A stretch of 37,461 nucleotides of DNA from NCBI GenBank assembly GCA_018644935.1, contig JABGPL010000035.1, positions 1 through 37,461 of the forward strand, read 5' to 3'. Under the pieces are notes generated by a model. That model saw only the letters and a list, made by a program, of their open reading frames with translations, did not search any database and had not been told where the DNA came from. How positions within the stretch are numbered: position 1 is the first letter of the stretch; each line of letters opens with the position of its first letter. A program made the position numbers and the translations under genes. Positions 6,739 through 16,622 of the stretch are shown here, one piece after another. The stretch is from Calditrichota bacterium. Its GTDB lineage: Bacteria; Electryoneota; AABM5-125-24; Hatepunaeales; Hatepunaeaceae.

Positions 6739-9700
6739 GTGGATAAGTACGACATCAAGCGTTCGCCCTACCATTTCTCTATACGTCGTCCTGTCACGGC
6801 TACAATGATTGTCCTGACGGCCGTCGTGTTCGGTTATCTTTCATATCGACTATTGCCGATAAATATGATGCCGGATATAACCTATCCCTCAATTACCGTC
6901 CGCACTGAATACCCTGGAAGCGCTCCTGAAGAAGTTGAATCAACAATTACTCGTCCACTCGAACAATCCTTGGGAGTTGTTCGCGATTTAGTCGAGATGT
7001 CCTCTTCCTCGAGAGCTGAATACAGTGATGTTCTTCTCGAGTTTGCCTGGGATGTAGATATGAATCGGGCAACACAGGATGTGCGGGAGAAGCTCGATCT
7101 TGTTTTCCTTCCGGAAGGAGTAAAGGAACCACTAATTTTGAGGTATGATCCTTCACTGGATCCACTTCTTCGAATTGGTCTGACAAGTGACTCCTTGGGT
7201 CCGGTTTCGCTTCGTAAGATCAGCGAAGATCTCTTGAAACAGGAGTTTGAAAAAATCAAGGGAGTTGCCGCCGCCAAGGTAAAGGGTGGTGATGTTGATG
7301 AAATCAGAGTGGCTGTACGCTCTGCAAGCCTGGATATGCTGAATATTCCAATAGAACGCCTGATTCAGCGATTAAGTGCTGAGAATATCAATATTGCAGG
7401 GGGGAGAATTAATGAAGGTGAATCAGAGTTTATAGTTCGTACGCTTAACGAATTCCAGTCCGTCGAAGAGATCGGTGAAATATCGATAATCCATAGTGAT
7501 GGGAAAACAATCAGGTTAGATGACGTTGCCGAAGTACGAAGAACTTCAAAAGAAAAGACATCTTTAACAAGATTTGCTGAATCTGAATCAGTTGAGATTG
7601 AGATATTTAAGGAATCGGAAGCTAACCCAATTGCTGTTTCAGACCTTGTAAAGAAGCGAATATTTGGTTGGGAGAAGAAGCAGGGGCTGAATATCAGTTT
7701 TGGCGAACCACAGGAAGAATCCAAAAAAGGTGGGCTTCGACCACTTCAGGAAACCCTCACTGATAATATAAAGATCTATATCTTATCTGATCAGGCAGAG
7801 TTCATCCGGCTGGCAGTGAACGAAGTAAAGGTTGCTGCTATTCTCGGTGGGATTCTGGCAATTGGAGTTCTGCTAATATTCCTGGGCAGGTTAAGGGATA
7901 CTTTAGTCGTTGCGATTGTAATACCAATTTCTCTGGTTTGTACTTTTGCCGCGATGCACATATTTGGTATATCAGTTAATGTAATGTCGCTGGGAGGTCT
8001 GGCACTCGGTATTGGAATGATGGTTGATAATGCAATTGTGGTTATCGAGTCCATTTATCGTCGCAAGGAACAGGGGGAGGGTGCTGTTGAATCTGCTGTA
8101 AACGGAACCCGAATCGTAGGGGGCGCAGTAACCGCATCAACTTTGACGACCGTAGTGGTCTTCTTTCCAATAGTATTCGTGACAGGAATTGCAGGTCAGA
8201 TTTTCGGAGATATGGCATTAACTGTCATAATTTCCCTCGTTGTGTCGCTCTTCGTGGCTCTGTTTTTTATACCGATGTTAGTATCACTAAGATTTAACAG
8301 AGATTCACAAAAGGACAATCCTGTCACCTGGGAGACAAACGATTTCCATTTTATTCGATGCTGGGAGAATTTGAAATCAGGCTTTAAGCGCTGGGCGAAG
8401 CTCAACTTATTCCTGAAGATATTGACCTTCATCGTTGTTTTGTATTTTCTGGTGCTTCGGTTCTTATTTGAATTGATTCTCCGGTCTCTTCATTGGGTTG
8501 CAATTTCATCCGGCAGGCTTATTCGAAAAATCTCAACAGGGATTCTTCGGACGATGATGAAATGGAGCAAAACAAAAGGTAAAAGTACCCACCGAAATTT
8601 CCAGAAAATGTTTGGGGTGATTACATCTTTCTATTTAAGAGTTCTGAGCAGTGTACTTCGGCACCCAATCTCGATTCTTCTCATTATGGTTCTGATGTGC
8701 TTTTTTGCTTATGGTTGGGTTCTGCCTCAGATGGGTGGAGAGTTGATACCATCGGTGAGTCAGGGGATGTTTGAGGTGGAGTTTACCTTCCCGACCGGGA
8801 CAACCCTTGAAAAGACATCCCGAGCTATACTTCCCATCGAAAAAGATCTGATGAAAATGCAGGGGATAAAGAGTATCTCGAGCCGAAGTGGTGGGGACCC
8901 GACCGGAACTCAGCAATCGGGTCATGGTTCTAATTTTGCCATAATGACTGTTTCGCTGGAATCCGGGGGCGACATTGACGAGCGGGAAGCAAGAGCCATT
9001 GAGAGAGTCCATGAATTGGCAGCAAATATTCCTTCTCTCCGGATTCTCGTCAGTTACCCAACTCTGTTCACATTTAAACAACCAGTGGAGCTAATCTTAA
9101 AAGGTGATGACCTTGCGAAACTCAGAATTCTGGCAAACAGGATAAGCTCTGATCTTGAGAATTTATCAATTCTGCGGGACGTTGAATCTTCTGTAAGACG
9201 TGGCAATCCGGAAGCGGTAGTCAAGTTTGATCGGGATAGACTATCCATGCTAGGTTTGAATCCTCGAAGTGCAGCAGAGAGAGTCAGATCCGCGGTTCTA
9301 GGTGTCGTCCCGACACGATTCAGAGAAGAGGAGAGACGTGTAGACATTCGGGTTCAATTCAGCGAGAAGGATCGAGAGTCTCTGGAGAACCTGCGGAACC
9401 TGGTCATAAATCCAGATCAGTTAGTACCAGTAACATTATCCGAGGTCGCATCTATTCAGGTTCTTGAGGGACCGGCAGAGGTTAGACGGGCAGATGGCAT
9501 TCGGGCAGCAGTAATTACTGCTGGAATTGAAAACACTGATTTGAAAACTGCTGATATTGCAATTCGTGAAGTTCTGAGTGATTATGACCTGCGCGAGGGA
9601 TATGATTATTTGATCTCTGGCCAGAGACGTGAAATGGATGAATCTCTTGGAAGTTTGCGATTGGCTTTAATGCTTGCAATTTTCTTAGTATATGTAGTTA

Positions 9701-10140
9701 TGGCCTCTCAATTTGAGTCTTTTAAATCACCATTTCTAATTCTGCTCACGGTACCCCTGGCGGTTGCTGCAGTCATCCCGGTGTTGTGGGGATTTGGTAT
9801 ACCGATCTCGGTGATGGTGTTTCTCGGATTGATTGTACTGGTTGGTATAGTTGTGAACGATTCAATTGTCTTCGTAGATTACACAAATCAGGTATTCAGG
9901 TCGGGGGAAACCGTTCGTAATGCAATTCAGACAGCAGCGGGTGCGAGGTTCAGACCCATAATAATGACAACCCTGACGACAATCCTGGCATTATTGCCAA
10001 TGGCAATCGGAGTAGGGGAGGGTGTTGAAATCCGCCGTCCAATGGCAGTAACTGTTATTTTTGGACTGTCCTTTTCGACTATGATAACCCTGATAGTAAT
10101 TCCTGTTTTGTATCGACTTATGCATAAGGATAAATCATGA
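6739..10140 (+). CDS. RND efflux transporter permease (AcrB/HAE-like), with enlarged central loop
   Basis: Inner-membrane proton-driven efflux pump of 1133 residues, longer than the usual 1020-1060. The standard duplicated layout is present: TM1 near residue 20, a large periplasmic part beginning with the porter domain (SITVRTEYPGSAPEEVE), TM2-6, then the second half. In TM4 the motif is MMVDNAIVVIE, keeping the first of the two AcrB aspartates and replacing the second by Asn; in TM10 VVNDSIVFVD lacks the AcrB lysine, a pattern shared with many RND relatives. Roughly residues 520-630 form an insertion between the halves, with a strongly hydrophobic stretch near 555-592 and basic flanks. The start is GTG at 6739 behind GGAGTAAGG. 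The stop overlaps the next gene's ATG. Confidence 0.93.
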   Translation: MDKYDIKRSPYHFSIRRPVTATMIVLTAVVFGYLSYRLLPINMMPDITYPSITVRTEYPGSAPEEVESTITRPLEQSLGVVRDLVEMSSSSRAEYSDVLLEFAWDVDMNRATQDVREKLDLVFLPEGVKEPLILRYDPSLDPLLRIGLTSDSLGPVSLRKISEDLLKQEFEKIKGVAAAKVKGGDVDEIRVAVRSASLDMLNIPIERLIQRLSAENINIAGGRINEGESEFIVRTLNEFQSVEEIGEISIIHSDGKTIRLDDVAEVRRTSKEKTSLTRFAESESVEIEIFKESEANPIAVSDLVKKRIFGWEKKQGLNISFGEPQEESKKGGLRPLQETLTDNIKIYILSDQAEFIRLAVNEVKVAAILGGILAIGVLLIFLGRLRDTLVVAIVIPISLVCTFAAMHIFGISVNVMSLGGLALGIGMMVDNAIVVIESIYRRKEQGEGAVESAVNGTRIVGGAVTASTLTTVVVFFPIVFVTGIAGQIFGDMALTVIISLVVSLFVALFFIPMLVSLRFNRDSQKDNPVTWETNDFHFIRCWENLKSGFKRWAKLNLFLKILTFIVVLYFLVLRFLFELILRSLHWVAISSGRLIRKISTGILRTMMKWSKTKGKSTHRNFQKMFGVITSFYLRVLSSVLRHPISILLIMVLMCFFAYGWVLPQMGGELIPSVSQGMFEVEFTFPTGTTLEKTSRAILPIEKDLMKMQGIKSISSRSGGDPTGTQQSGHGSNFAIMTVSLESGGDIDEREARAIERVHELAANIPSLRILVSYPTLFTFKQPVELILKGDDLAKLRILANRISSDLENLSILRDVESSVRRGNPEAVVKFDRDRLSMLGLNPRSAAERVRSAVLGVVPTRFREEERRVDIRVQFSEKDRESLENLRNLVINPDQLVPVTLSEVASIQVLEGPAEVRRADGIRAAVITAGIENTDLKTADIAIREVLSDYDLREGYDYLISGQRREMDESLGSLRLALMLAIFLVYVVMASQFESFKSPFLILLTVPLAVAAVIPVLWGFGIPISVMVFLGLIVLVGIVVNDSIVFVDYTNQVFRSGETVRNAIQTAAGARFRPIIMTTLTTILALLPMAIGVGEGVEIRRPMAVTVIFGLSFSTMITLIVIPVLYRLMHKDKS

Positions 10141-10655
10141 AAAGAATTTTATTAATGTCGCTGTTTCTGATCGGCTTGTTCTTTCTGAACGGTTGCCCTG
10201 GCAGTGATGGTGAAGATGGTCGCGCCTATATGAGCATCAGTTTTTCAGATACTCAGCCACTTAGTTACTGGGATAATAACCCGAGTATGCCATATGGACT
10301 GCGCTACGGGAGATCTTATTTATCGGAACCCGGGATATTTGATTTCGAGTATTTTGTCACCGAGGATCAGAGCTGGGCTGGAACTTATGAAATATATATT
10401 GAAGAGGGTGAAAAGGGTCACGATTTCTTTGTCGATGGAGATGATGGATGGGATATTTACTTGACCCTTCTGCGTGATCCCGATGGACCAACTTTTCAAA
10501 GATACTCAAATCCCAGAGATACTTACGATGGGGTAGATATTAACTCGGTTGACATGGAGCAGAACGCAGGTGGATATTCAATCCGAATTAAAGCTGAAAA
10601 ACAATTCGGTCAGACACCTGGTATGTCACCAAAAGTTATAAGCAGCAGCCGTTAA
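10137..10655 (+). CDS. small lipoprotein of unknown function between two RND permease genes
   Basis: A 172-residue protein with a signal peptide and clear lipobox (LNGC, Cys near residue 20), so it is probably anchored in a membrane facing the periplasm. After the Cys comes a short Gly-Asp-Glu stretch (PGSDGEDG) like an eroded collagen-type linker, then a mature part rich in Tyr, Asp and Gly that is likely beta-structured; I recognise no family. Its ATG lies in the ATGA overlap with the stop of the first RND gene, so it is translationally coupled to that pump, and the second RND gene follows 40 bases later. The position suggests an accessory subunit or assembly factor of the efflux complex, which is inference only. 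Confidence 0.75.
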   Translation: MKRILLMSLFLIGLFFLNGCPGSDGEDGRAYMSISFSDTQPLSYWDNNPSMPYGLRYGRSYLSEPGIFDFEYFVTEDQSWAGTYEIYIEEGEKGHDFFVDGDDGWDIYLTLLRDPDGPTFQRYSNPRDTYDGVDINSVDMEQNAGGYSIRIKAEKQFGQTPGMSPKVISSSR

Positions 10656-10695
10656 TTGCGATTATTACCAAAAAATCAAATAGTTTTGTCATAAG

Positions 10696-13600
10696 ATGAA
10701 CCCGACCGGAGAAAAACCAACCAGAAACAGTCTGACAGCGCTTGCAATCAGGCGTCCGGTATCAATGATAATGCTCTTTTTGTCATTGGTTGTCCTTGGT
10801 GTTGTAACCTGGTTCGGTATTCCAGTTCAATTACTTCCCGGTGGATTCAATACTCCGTTCTTAAGGGTATGGTTAGCATACCCAAATGCCAGTCCTGTCG
10901 AAAACATGGAGCGTATTGGAGTCCCAGTCGAAGAGTCGTTTTGGACAATCAAAGGTGTCAAACGAATTCACACTCGCGCGCGATCTAATGGCTGTAGCAT
11001 TAGAATGGAATTTGGTCAGGACATCGATATGGATGTCGCCTACCTCGAAGCCCGGGATCGACTCGAGCGCGTCAAACCGGAACTTCCAGATGATTTCAGA
11101 TTCTCATACATTTACCGCTATTCTGAAAGCGATCAACCAATACTCTATTTCGGTATCTCTGTAACTGGTGATTACGAAGATCCTGACCGATTAGTCGAGG
11201 AGGAAGTTGTAAAACCTCTCGAGAGAATTGATGGCGTCGCCAAGGTTGAGATGTGGGGCGGCAATGCCAAAATGGTCAGGATAGAATTTGAGCTGGACAA
11301 ACTTCAGAAACATAATGTTAATGTAAGCGCTCTAATGCGGGAGCTTCGGAATGCTGACTTCGCGGTCGCCGGAGGCAAGATTTCCGATGGCGGCAGGGAG
11401 TTATTAGTCCGAGCAGATGGGCGCATATCATCTCTCGACGAGTTACGGATGTTGCCAGTAAAGGGGCCGAATATCCGATTGCAGGATGTTGCGGAAGTTT
11501 CATATTCTCCGCGAAAACGGTCGTGGATACAGCGAATAGACAGAAGGAAAGCAATTCAGATTGGAGTGTTTAAGGAATCTGAAGCTAATACAGTTGCGAC
11601 GGCGGATGAACTACGTAAGGCTTTATCGACAATTTCAGCAGCCCCAATATTGGGAGGATTTGATTTTAACATCCTGTTTGATCAAGGGAAGTTAATAACA
11701 GATTCGCTCAATAATTTAATGATGGCTGGATTGTGGGGTGGCTTTTTTGCCGTATTAGTGTTGATATATTTCATGCGCAGATTGCGGATGACGCTGTTTA
11801 TAACTCTTGCTATTCCCATTTCGCTAATGGTCACGGTAACAGCACTTTACTTCATGGGCTGGTCATTAAATATTATTACGCTGTCCGGGTTGATGATCTG
11901 TGTTGGACTCGTTGTAGATAATGCAATTGTGGTTGTTGAGAACATTCAGACATTGAAGCAGAAAGGGTACTCGAACCTGAACGCTGCTGTTGAAGGGGGA
12001 ACCGAAGTTGGGCTTGCTATAACTCTCGCAACTCTCACAACAGCTGTTGTTTTTCTCCCATTGATATTGATGAGTGGGAACAGGATGATGGCTTTCTATA
12101 TGCTGCGAATTGGAATGCCGGTTATTATTGCTCTTGTTGCCAGCCTGTTTGTTGCATTATTGTTTATTCCATTAGCTGTTAATCACTTCGCTCTGTCAAA
12201 GAAATCATCTCCAAACAGGTGGATAGAAGCGGGTTCACGTCGCATCGGAAGTTTAGTTGGGTGGGTTTTGAATCATCGACGTGATACAGTTCTTATTCTC
12301 TTATTAATGCTGTCATCTACTTCCATCCCAATGAAATACGTTGTTTCGACTGACGAGGAAGAGGGAAATATAAACGACTTCCAGTTACGATTTTTGTTCC
12401 CTGCATATTACTCCCACGCGAGGATTGATTCAACACTGAACTGGTACGAAGATTATCTATTTGACAAGAAAGAAGATTACGACATAAAGACGGTTGTAAC
12501 TGGTTTCAGGCGTGGTTACGCTCGCATGCAGGTGTTCCTGGAAGAGCCTGAGAAAAAAATCTGGTTTATAAATGCATTACAGTCAACCGGAAGAAGACTG
12601 CACATTTACAAGCCGGAAAAATTAACTCGTAAAGAAATCATCGAAGAAATCAAAGAGAAGTTAGAGCCTCCACCCGGCGTTGAAATGTTCACAAGCTGGC
12701 AGAGGAGGGGAGAGGAGGATGCTGTTCATGTCAGCATTTACGGTGAAGACACAAAAAAACTTCTCGATCTGTCTAATGATGTTCGAATTCGGTTGGAAAA
12801 AATTGAGGGTGTCGTTTCTGTCGAAACCGATCTTGAGAGCTCTGCTGAAGAGATACAGGTCAGGTTCAATCCTGAAGAAACAGCAAGATACAACGTGGAC
12901 CCAGCTCAAACGGCCTATGGATTAAACTCACTTATTAGGGGTGTCAACCTGCCCGATATTATTTTCAACGGGCATGAGATAGCAATGCTGGCTGAGCTAC
13001 GGGAGGAAGATCGGGCTTCACTGGTTCAGTTGTTAAATCTACCTGTTGCTGGAGATGTGGGCACTCAGGTCAAAATTGGGGATGTTGCGGATGTTTCCTA
13101 TGACCGGGGTATTGGCGAGATACACCGCGATAATGGTCGAACGCGAATTCGACTCAAAGTGGTTACGACTGAGGAGGATATCCATAAATTCTCGCGAAGG
13201 ATTACAAATGTGCTGGCAGACATGAATTTTCCAACTGGATATGAGTGGGGAAAGGGGCACCGTTTTCAATCGGTTGAGGATGCGACTGAAGAGAGATCTC
13301 AGGCGTGGCTGCTGGCTATTACTTTTGTATTACTGCTTATGGGAGCATTATTCGAGTCTTTCTTCCTGCCATGGGCAGTTATAGTTACTGTACCGTTATC
13401 ATTTTTCGGTGTCTGGTGGATGATGCTGGTAACTGGGACCCAGTTTGGTGTTATGGCTGGAATTGGTGCGATTATTCTGATTGGTGTTGTTGTCAATAAT
13501 GCTATTGTCCTGCTTGATAAAGTTAATCGTTTGATAAAGCAGGGTGTACCGAGGGATGAAGCATTGAAGCTCGCTGCAGAATTACGTTTTAGACCGATCC

Positions 13601-13815
13601 TGCTAACCGCTCTTACAACCATTATGGGATTGCTGCCAATGGCTATGGGAAGTGCCAGTTTAATAGGAATTCCTTATGCGCCGATGGGTAGAGCAATAAT
13701 TGGTGGCATGTTGACTGCGACAATTACAACTCCAATTGTAGTACCTCTTGTTTACAGCCTTATTGATGATTTGAAAATTAGGTTCCAATCATTTGTTTCC
13801 GATCTAAAAGAATAA
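10696..13815 (+). CDS. RND efflux transporter permease (AcrB/HAE-like), second pump
   Basis: Second RND permease of 1039 residues, normal family length and clearly different from the first. TM1 follows a short polar N-terminus (LAIRRPVSMIMLFLSLVVLG). TM4 carries LVVDNAIVVVENI and TM10 carries VVVNNAIVLLD, again the Asp-Asn type without the AcrB lysine. Two large periplasmic porter/docking regions flank the membrane bundles, and the central loop between halves is of ordinary size. The ATG has only a weak Shine-Dalgarno sequence. No second adaptor gene is present, so the two permeases may share the adaptor at 5636 and form alternative or mixed trimers, as MdtB and MdtC do; this is inference. 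Substrate cannot be told. Confidence 0.92.
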   Translation: MNPTGEKPTRNSLTALAIRRPVSMIMLFLSLVVLGVVTWFGIPVQLLPGGFNTPFLRVWLAYPNASPVENMERIGVPVEESFWTIKGVKRIHTRARSNGCSIRMEFGQDIDMDVAYLEARDRLERVKPELPDDFRFSYIYRYSESDQPILYFGISVTGDYEDPDRLVEEEVVKPLERIDGVAKVEMWGGNAKMVRIEFELDKLQKHNVNVSALMRELRNADFAVAGGKISDGGRELLVRADGRISSLDELRMLPVKGPNIRLQDVAEVSYSPRKRSWIQRIDRRKAIQIGVFKESEANTVATADELRKALSTISAAPILGGFDFNILFDQGKLITDSLNNLMMAGLWGGFFAVLVLIYFMRRLRMTLFITLAIPISLMVTVTALYFMGWSLNIITLSGLMICVGLVVDNAIVVVENIQTLKQKGYSNLNAAVEGGTEVGLAITLATLTTAVVFLPLILMSGNRMMAFYMLRIGMPVIIALVASLFVALLFIPLAVNHFALSKKSSPNRWIEAGSRRIGSLVGWVLNHRRDTVLILLLMLSSTSIPMKYVVSTDEEEGNINDFQLRFLFPAYYSHARIDSTLNWYEDYLFDKKEDYDIKTVVTGFRRGYARMQVFLEEPEKKIWFINALQSTGRRLHIYKPEKLTRKEIIEEIKEKLEPPPGVEMFTSWQRRGEEDAVHVSIYGEDTKKLLDLSNDVRIRLEKIEGVVSVETDLESSAEEIQVRFNPEETARYNVDPAQTAYGLNSLIRGVNLPDIIFNGHEIAMLAELREEDRASLVQLLNLPVAGDVGTQVKIGDVADVSYDRGIGEIHRDNGRTRIRLKVVTTEEDIHKFSRRITNVLADMNFPTGYEWGKGHRFQSVEDATEERSQAWLLAITFVLLLMGALFESFFLPWAVIVTVPLSFFGVWWMMLVTGTQFGVMAGIGAIILIGVVVNNAIVLLDKVNRLIKQGVPRDEALKLAAELRFRPILLTALTTIMGLLPMAMGSASLIGIPYAPMGRAIIGGMLTATITTPIVVPLVYSLIDDLKIRFQSFVSDLKE

Positions 13816-13896
13816 TGAATCTTTCAATGATGGACAACAAACCTCCACCTTCCTGCCCCTAATATTCAAATATTCCCTCTTAATGAATCTGTGAGC

Positions 13897-13926
13897 TTGA
13901 TTTTTCACTTTCTTTACATTTAATTA
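13897..13926 (+). promoter_or_regulatory. possible promoter of tRNA-Pro
   Basis: TTGATT at 13897-13902 is followed after 17-18 bases by TTAATT/TAATTA at 13920-13926, which would start transcription about 9-10 bases before the tRNA. The -10 match is weak and the region is AT-rich, so this is only a candidate. The rest of 13816-13941 shows no gene. Confidence 0.25.
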
Positions 13927-13941
13927 TTAGATTACTCTGTT

Positions 13942-14017
<76 letters not shown>

Positions 14018-14028
14018 AACATCAAGTG

Positions 14029-14059
14029 CCGCCACTTTTTTTTAATTAGTGGCGGTTTT
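14029..14059 (+). terminator. Rho-independent terminator after tRNA-Pro, ahead of leuS
   Basis: A perfect 8-base stem CCGCCACT (14029-14036) and AGTGGCGG (14048-14055) with an 11-base T-rich loop is followed by TTTT. It ends tRNA-Pro transcription. It also lies only 45 bases before the leuS start, so leuS transcription must read through it or begin in that short gap. Confidence 0.8.
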
Positions 14060-14104
14060 CAGCTTAAAGGGATATCAGGCATTCTGTCTGCAAAGAGGTT
14101 TATT

Positions 14105-16564
14105 ATGGATAGTTACCCATTTCAAGAAATCGAGACCAAGTGGCGTTCACTGTGGGAAAAGCGAGGAGTTAACCATGTTGATTTGAATACAACTGATGAA
14201 AAGAGGTATATCCTTGTGATGTTTAGTTATCCTTCCGAAAAGAAACTACACATCGGACACTGGTGGAACTATGGTCCGACCGATTCATACGCCAGATTTT
14301 TAAGAATGCATGGTTACAAGGTGTTTGAGCCTATGGGATTTGATGCATTCGGTTTGCCGGCAGAGAACTTTGCAATAAAACACGGTGTGCACCCGGGTGA
14401 GATAACTCGCGACAGTGTATCGCACATCCGCGAACAGTTGAAGTTAATTGGTGCGATGTATGACTGGGGTAAAGAGGTAAACACTTCCCAACCTGATTAC
14501 TACAAATGGACGCAATGGCTTTTCCTTCAACTCTTTAACACTGGGAATGCCTACAGAAAGCACTCTCCGGTAAATTGGTGTACGAAATGCAAAACTGTAC
14601 TTGCAAACGAACAGGTGCTCGCGGATGGAAGTTGCGAACGGTGTGATTCAATTGTCGAAACTCATGATATGGAACAATGGTTTTTCAAAATCACAGCGTT
14701 TGCAGATGAGCTTCTTGAAGGATTGGATGAGGTCGAGTGGCCGGAATCAACTAAATCTCGACAGAGGCATTGGATTGGCAGGTCTGAGGGAACGGAAATT
14801 GTTTTTGATGTTGTTGATTCAGATGAAAAGATCCGTGCATTTACAACTCGTCCTGATACACTTTTCGGAGTAACCTATGTTGTCTTGGCACCTGAAAATG
14901 AAATGGTCAGAAGGATAACTAATCCTGACAATAGGGCAGAGGTTGAGGATTATGTTAAGGAATCGAGAGCAAAGTCCGATATTGAACGTCTCTCTTCTGA
15001 GCAAACAAAATCTGGTGTTTTCACGGGCGCGTATGCCATCAATCCTGGAAATTCCAAAAAGGTGCCAATCTGGATTGCAGATTATGTGCTGGCATCCTAT
15101 GGAACAGGTGCTGTCATGGCGGTACCAGCTCACGATCAACGCGACTTTGAGTTTGCTAAGAGATACAAACTTTCTGTTGCATGGGTTATTGATCCCTTAG
15201 ATGCAGAGGAAGTTGTCGATAAAGAGCAGGCATATACGGCCTACGGTGTGATACGTAACTCTGGTAAATTCAGTGGTATAAAAAGCTCTGAAGGCAAGTT
15301 TGCCGTTACCAACTGGTTAAGCAAAATTAGCTATGGAAAAGCAACTGTAACCTATCGCCTGCGCGACTGGTCTGTCTCCAGACAGCGATACTGGGGAGCT
15401 CCAATTCCAATTATACATTGTCCAGATTGTGGTTTGGTGCCTGTACCAGAATCAGATTTGCCGGTGATTCTCCCCGAAGAAATTGAAGATTTCACCCCAC
15501 GAGGAAAGTCTCCCCTGGGCGCAATTTCTTCATTCATTGAAACGGAGTGTCCAAAGTGCGGTAAACCTGCAAAGCGGGATCCAGATACAATGGATACGTT
15601 TGTCGATTCAAGCTGGTATTATCTGCGCTATACTTCGACGGAATTCGATGATAGACCGTTCGATAAGGAAAGAGTTAAGAAATGGCTGCCGGTGGATACC
15701 TACGTTGGTGGACCTGAACATGCTACGGGGCATTTGATATATGCTCGCTATATAGCTAAGTTCTTGAAATCACAAGGTCATATTGATGTGTCAGAGCCAT
15801 TTAAAAGGATGATTCACCAGGGAATCATTACCTACAAAGGCCATCGAATGTCCAAATCAAAGGGTAATGTTGTTAATCCTGACGCATTCATTGACAATTA
15901 CGGTGCTGATTGTTTCAGGTTGTACCTGATGTTTATGGGTGACTATACAGTTGGTGGTGATTGGTCTGATGAAGGCATTGTTGGCATTAGACGTTTTCAA
16001 AATCGGATTTGGCGGTTGGTTAACGAGTGGTCAGACAAAGATGGTGTCTTCAAGAATGAAAAGTTGGTCGTTGATGCAGATATTAATCGCAGGTTGCATT
16101 ATACAATAAAGTCAGTATCAAATAACTTGCATAATTTCCAGTTCAACACAGCGATCTCAAGATTGATGGAGTTGGTTAATGATCTTTATCTCTATATTGC
16201 AAAAAAAGAAAAAGTCAATCGCAGATTCCTGAATGATGTTTTAGAGAAAATGGTAATTGTGTTGGCGCCGTTGGCCCCGCATTTTGGTGAAGAGCTCTGG
16301 GAAGTACTCGGTAAAGAAAACAGTGTTTTCTATCGGAGGTGGCCGGATTGGGATGCAAAAGCTCTCGAAGAGGCATCAGTGACGGTTGCCGTTCAGATAA
16401 ATGGAAAGATGGTGTCTACGATTGATCTGGCGAAAGGATCTTCAGAAGAAGATGCTTTCGAGAAAGCTCTGGATTTGAAAAAGGTCATGAATCAGACGAT
16501 GGGGAAAACGATTTTTAGAAAGATATTTGTTAAAGACAGGATTGTAAACCTTGTTGTGAAGTAG
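14105..16564 (+). CDS. leuS: leucyl-tRNA synthetase
   Basis: Class I aminoacyl-tRNA synthetase that charges tRNA-Leu, 819 residues, normal for bacterial LeuRS. The HIGH signature is HIGH at residues 49-52 and the KMSKS loop is RMSKS at 581-585. A zinc-ribbon pair begins with Cys159/Cys162 (CTKC) and continues with CERC; a second pair is CPDCG and CPKCG. The CP1 editing domain contains TTRPDTLFG and AVPAHDQRD. The C-terminal compact domain ends VAVQINGKMVSTI. The frame is open upstream through the tRNA-Pro gene, but the ATG at 14105 has AGAGG at the right distance and matches the family N-terminus (FQEIETKWRSLWE), so the upstream part is not coding. A terminator hairpin precedes it by 45 bases. 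Confidence 0.97.
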   Translation: MDSYPFQEIETKWRSLWEKRGVNHVDLNTTDEKRYILVMFSYPSEKKLHIGHWWNYGPTDSYARFLRMHGYKVFEPMGFDAFGLPAENFAIKHGVHPGEITRDSVSHIREQLKLIGAMYDWGKEVNTSQPDYYKWTQWLFLQLFNTGNAYRKHSPVNWCTKCKTVLANEQVLADGSCERCDSIVETHDMEQWFFKITAFADELLEGLDEVEWPESTKSRQRHWIGRSEGTEIVFDVVDSDEKIRAFTTRPDTLFGVTYVVLAPENEMVRRITNPDNRAEVEDYVKESRAKSDIERLSSEQTKSGVFTGAYAINPGNSKKVPIWIADYVLASYGTGAVMAVPAHDQRDFEFAKRYKLSVAWVIDPLDAEEVVDKEQAYTAYGVIRNSGKFSGIKSSEGKFAVTNWLSKISYGKATVTYRLRDWSVSRQRYWGAPIPIIHCPDCGLVPVPESDLPVILPEEIEDFTPRGKSPLGAISSFIETECPKCGKPAKRDPDTMDTFVDSSWYYLRYTSTEFDDRPFDKERVKKWLPVDTYVGGPEHATGHLIYARYIAKFLKSQGHIDVSEPFKRMIHQGIITYKGHRMSKSKGNVVNPDAFIDNYGADCFRLYLMFMGDYTVGGDWSDEGIVGIRRFQNRIWRLVNEWSDKDGVFKNEKLVVDADINRRLHYTIKSVSNNLHNFQFNTAISRLMELVNDLYLYIAKKEKVNRRFLNDVLEKMVIVLAPLAPHFGEELWEVLGKENSVFYRRWPDWDAKALEEASVTVAVQINGKMVSTIDLAKGSSEEDAFEKALDLKKVMNQTMGKTIFRKIFVKDRIVNLVVK

Positions 16565-16622
16565 ATTGCGATACTTTACATAATATTTCTTATCAGACAT
16601 TTTAACTCAACGAGGATTGGTC

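Noticed and set aside
8635-9081. Minus-strand open frame of 148 codons inside the first RND gene
   Set aside because: Its sequence is low in plausible structure and lies wholly antisense to a well-conserved permease, so it is a shadow frame.
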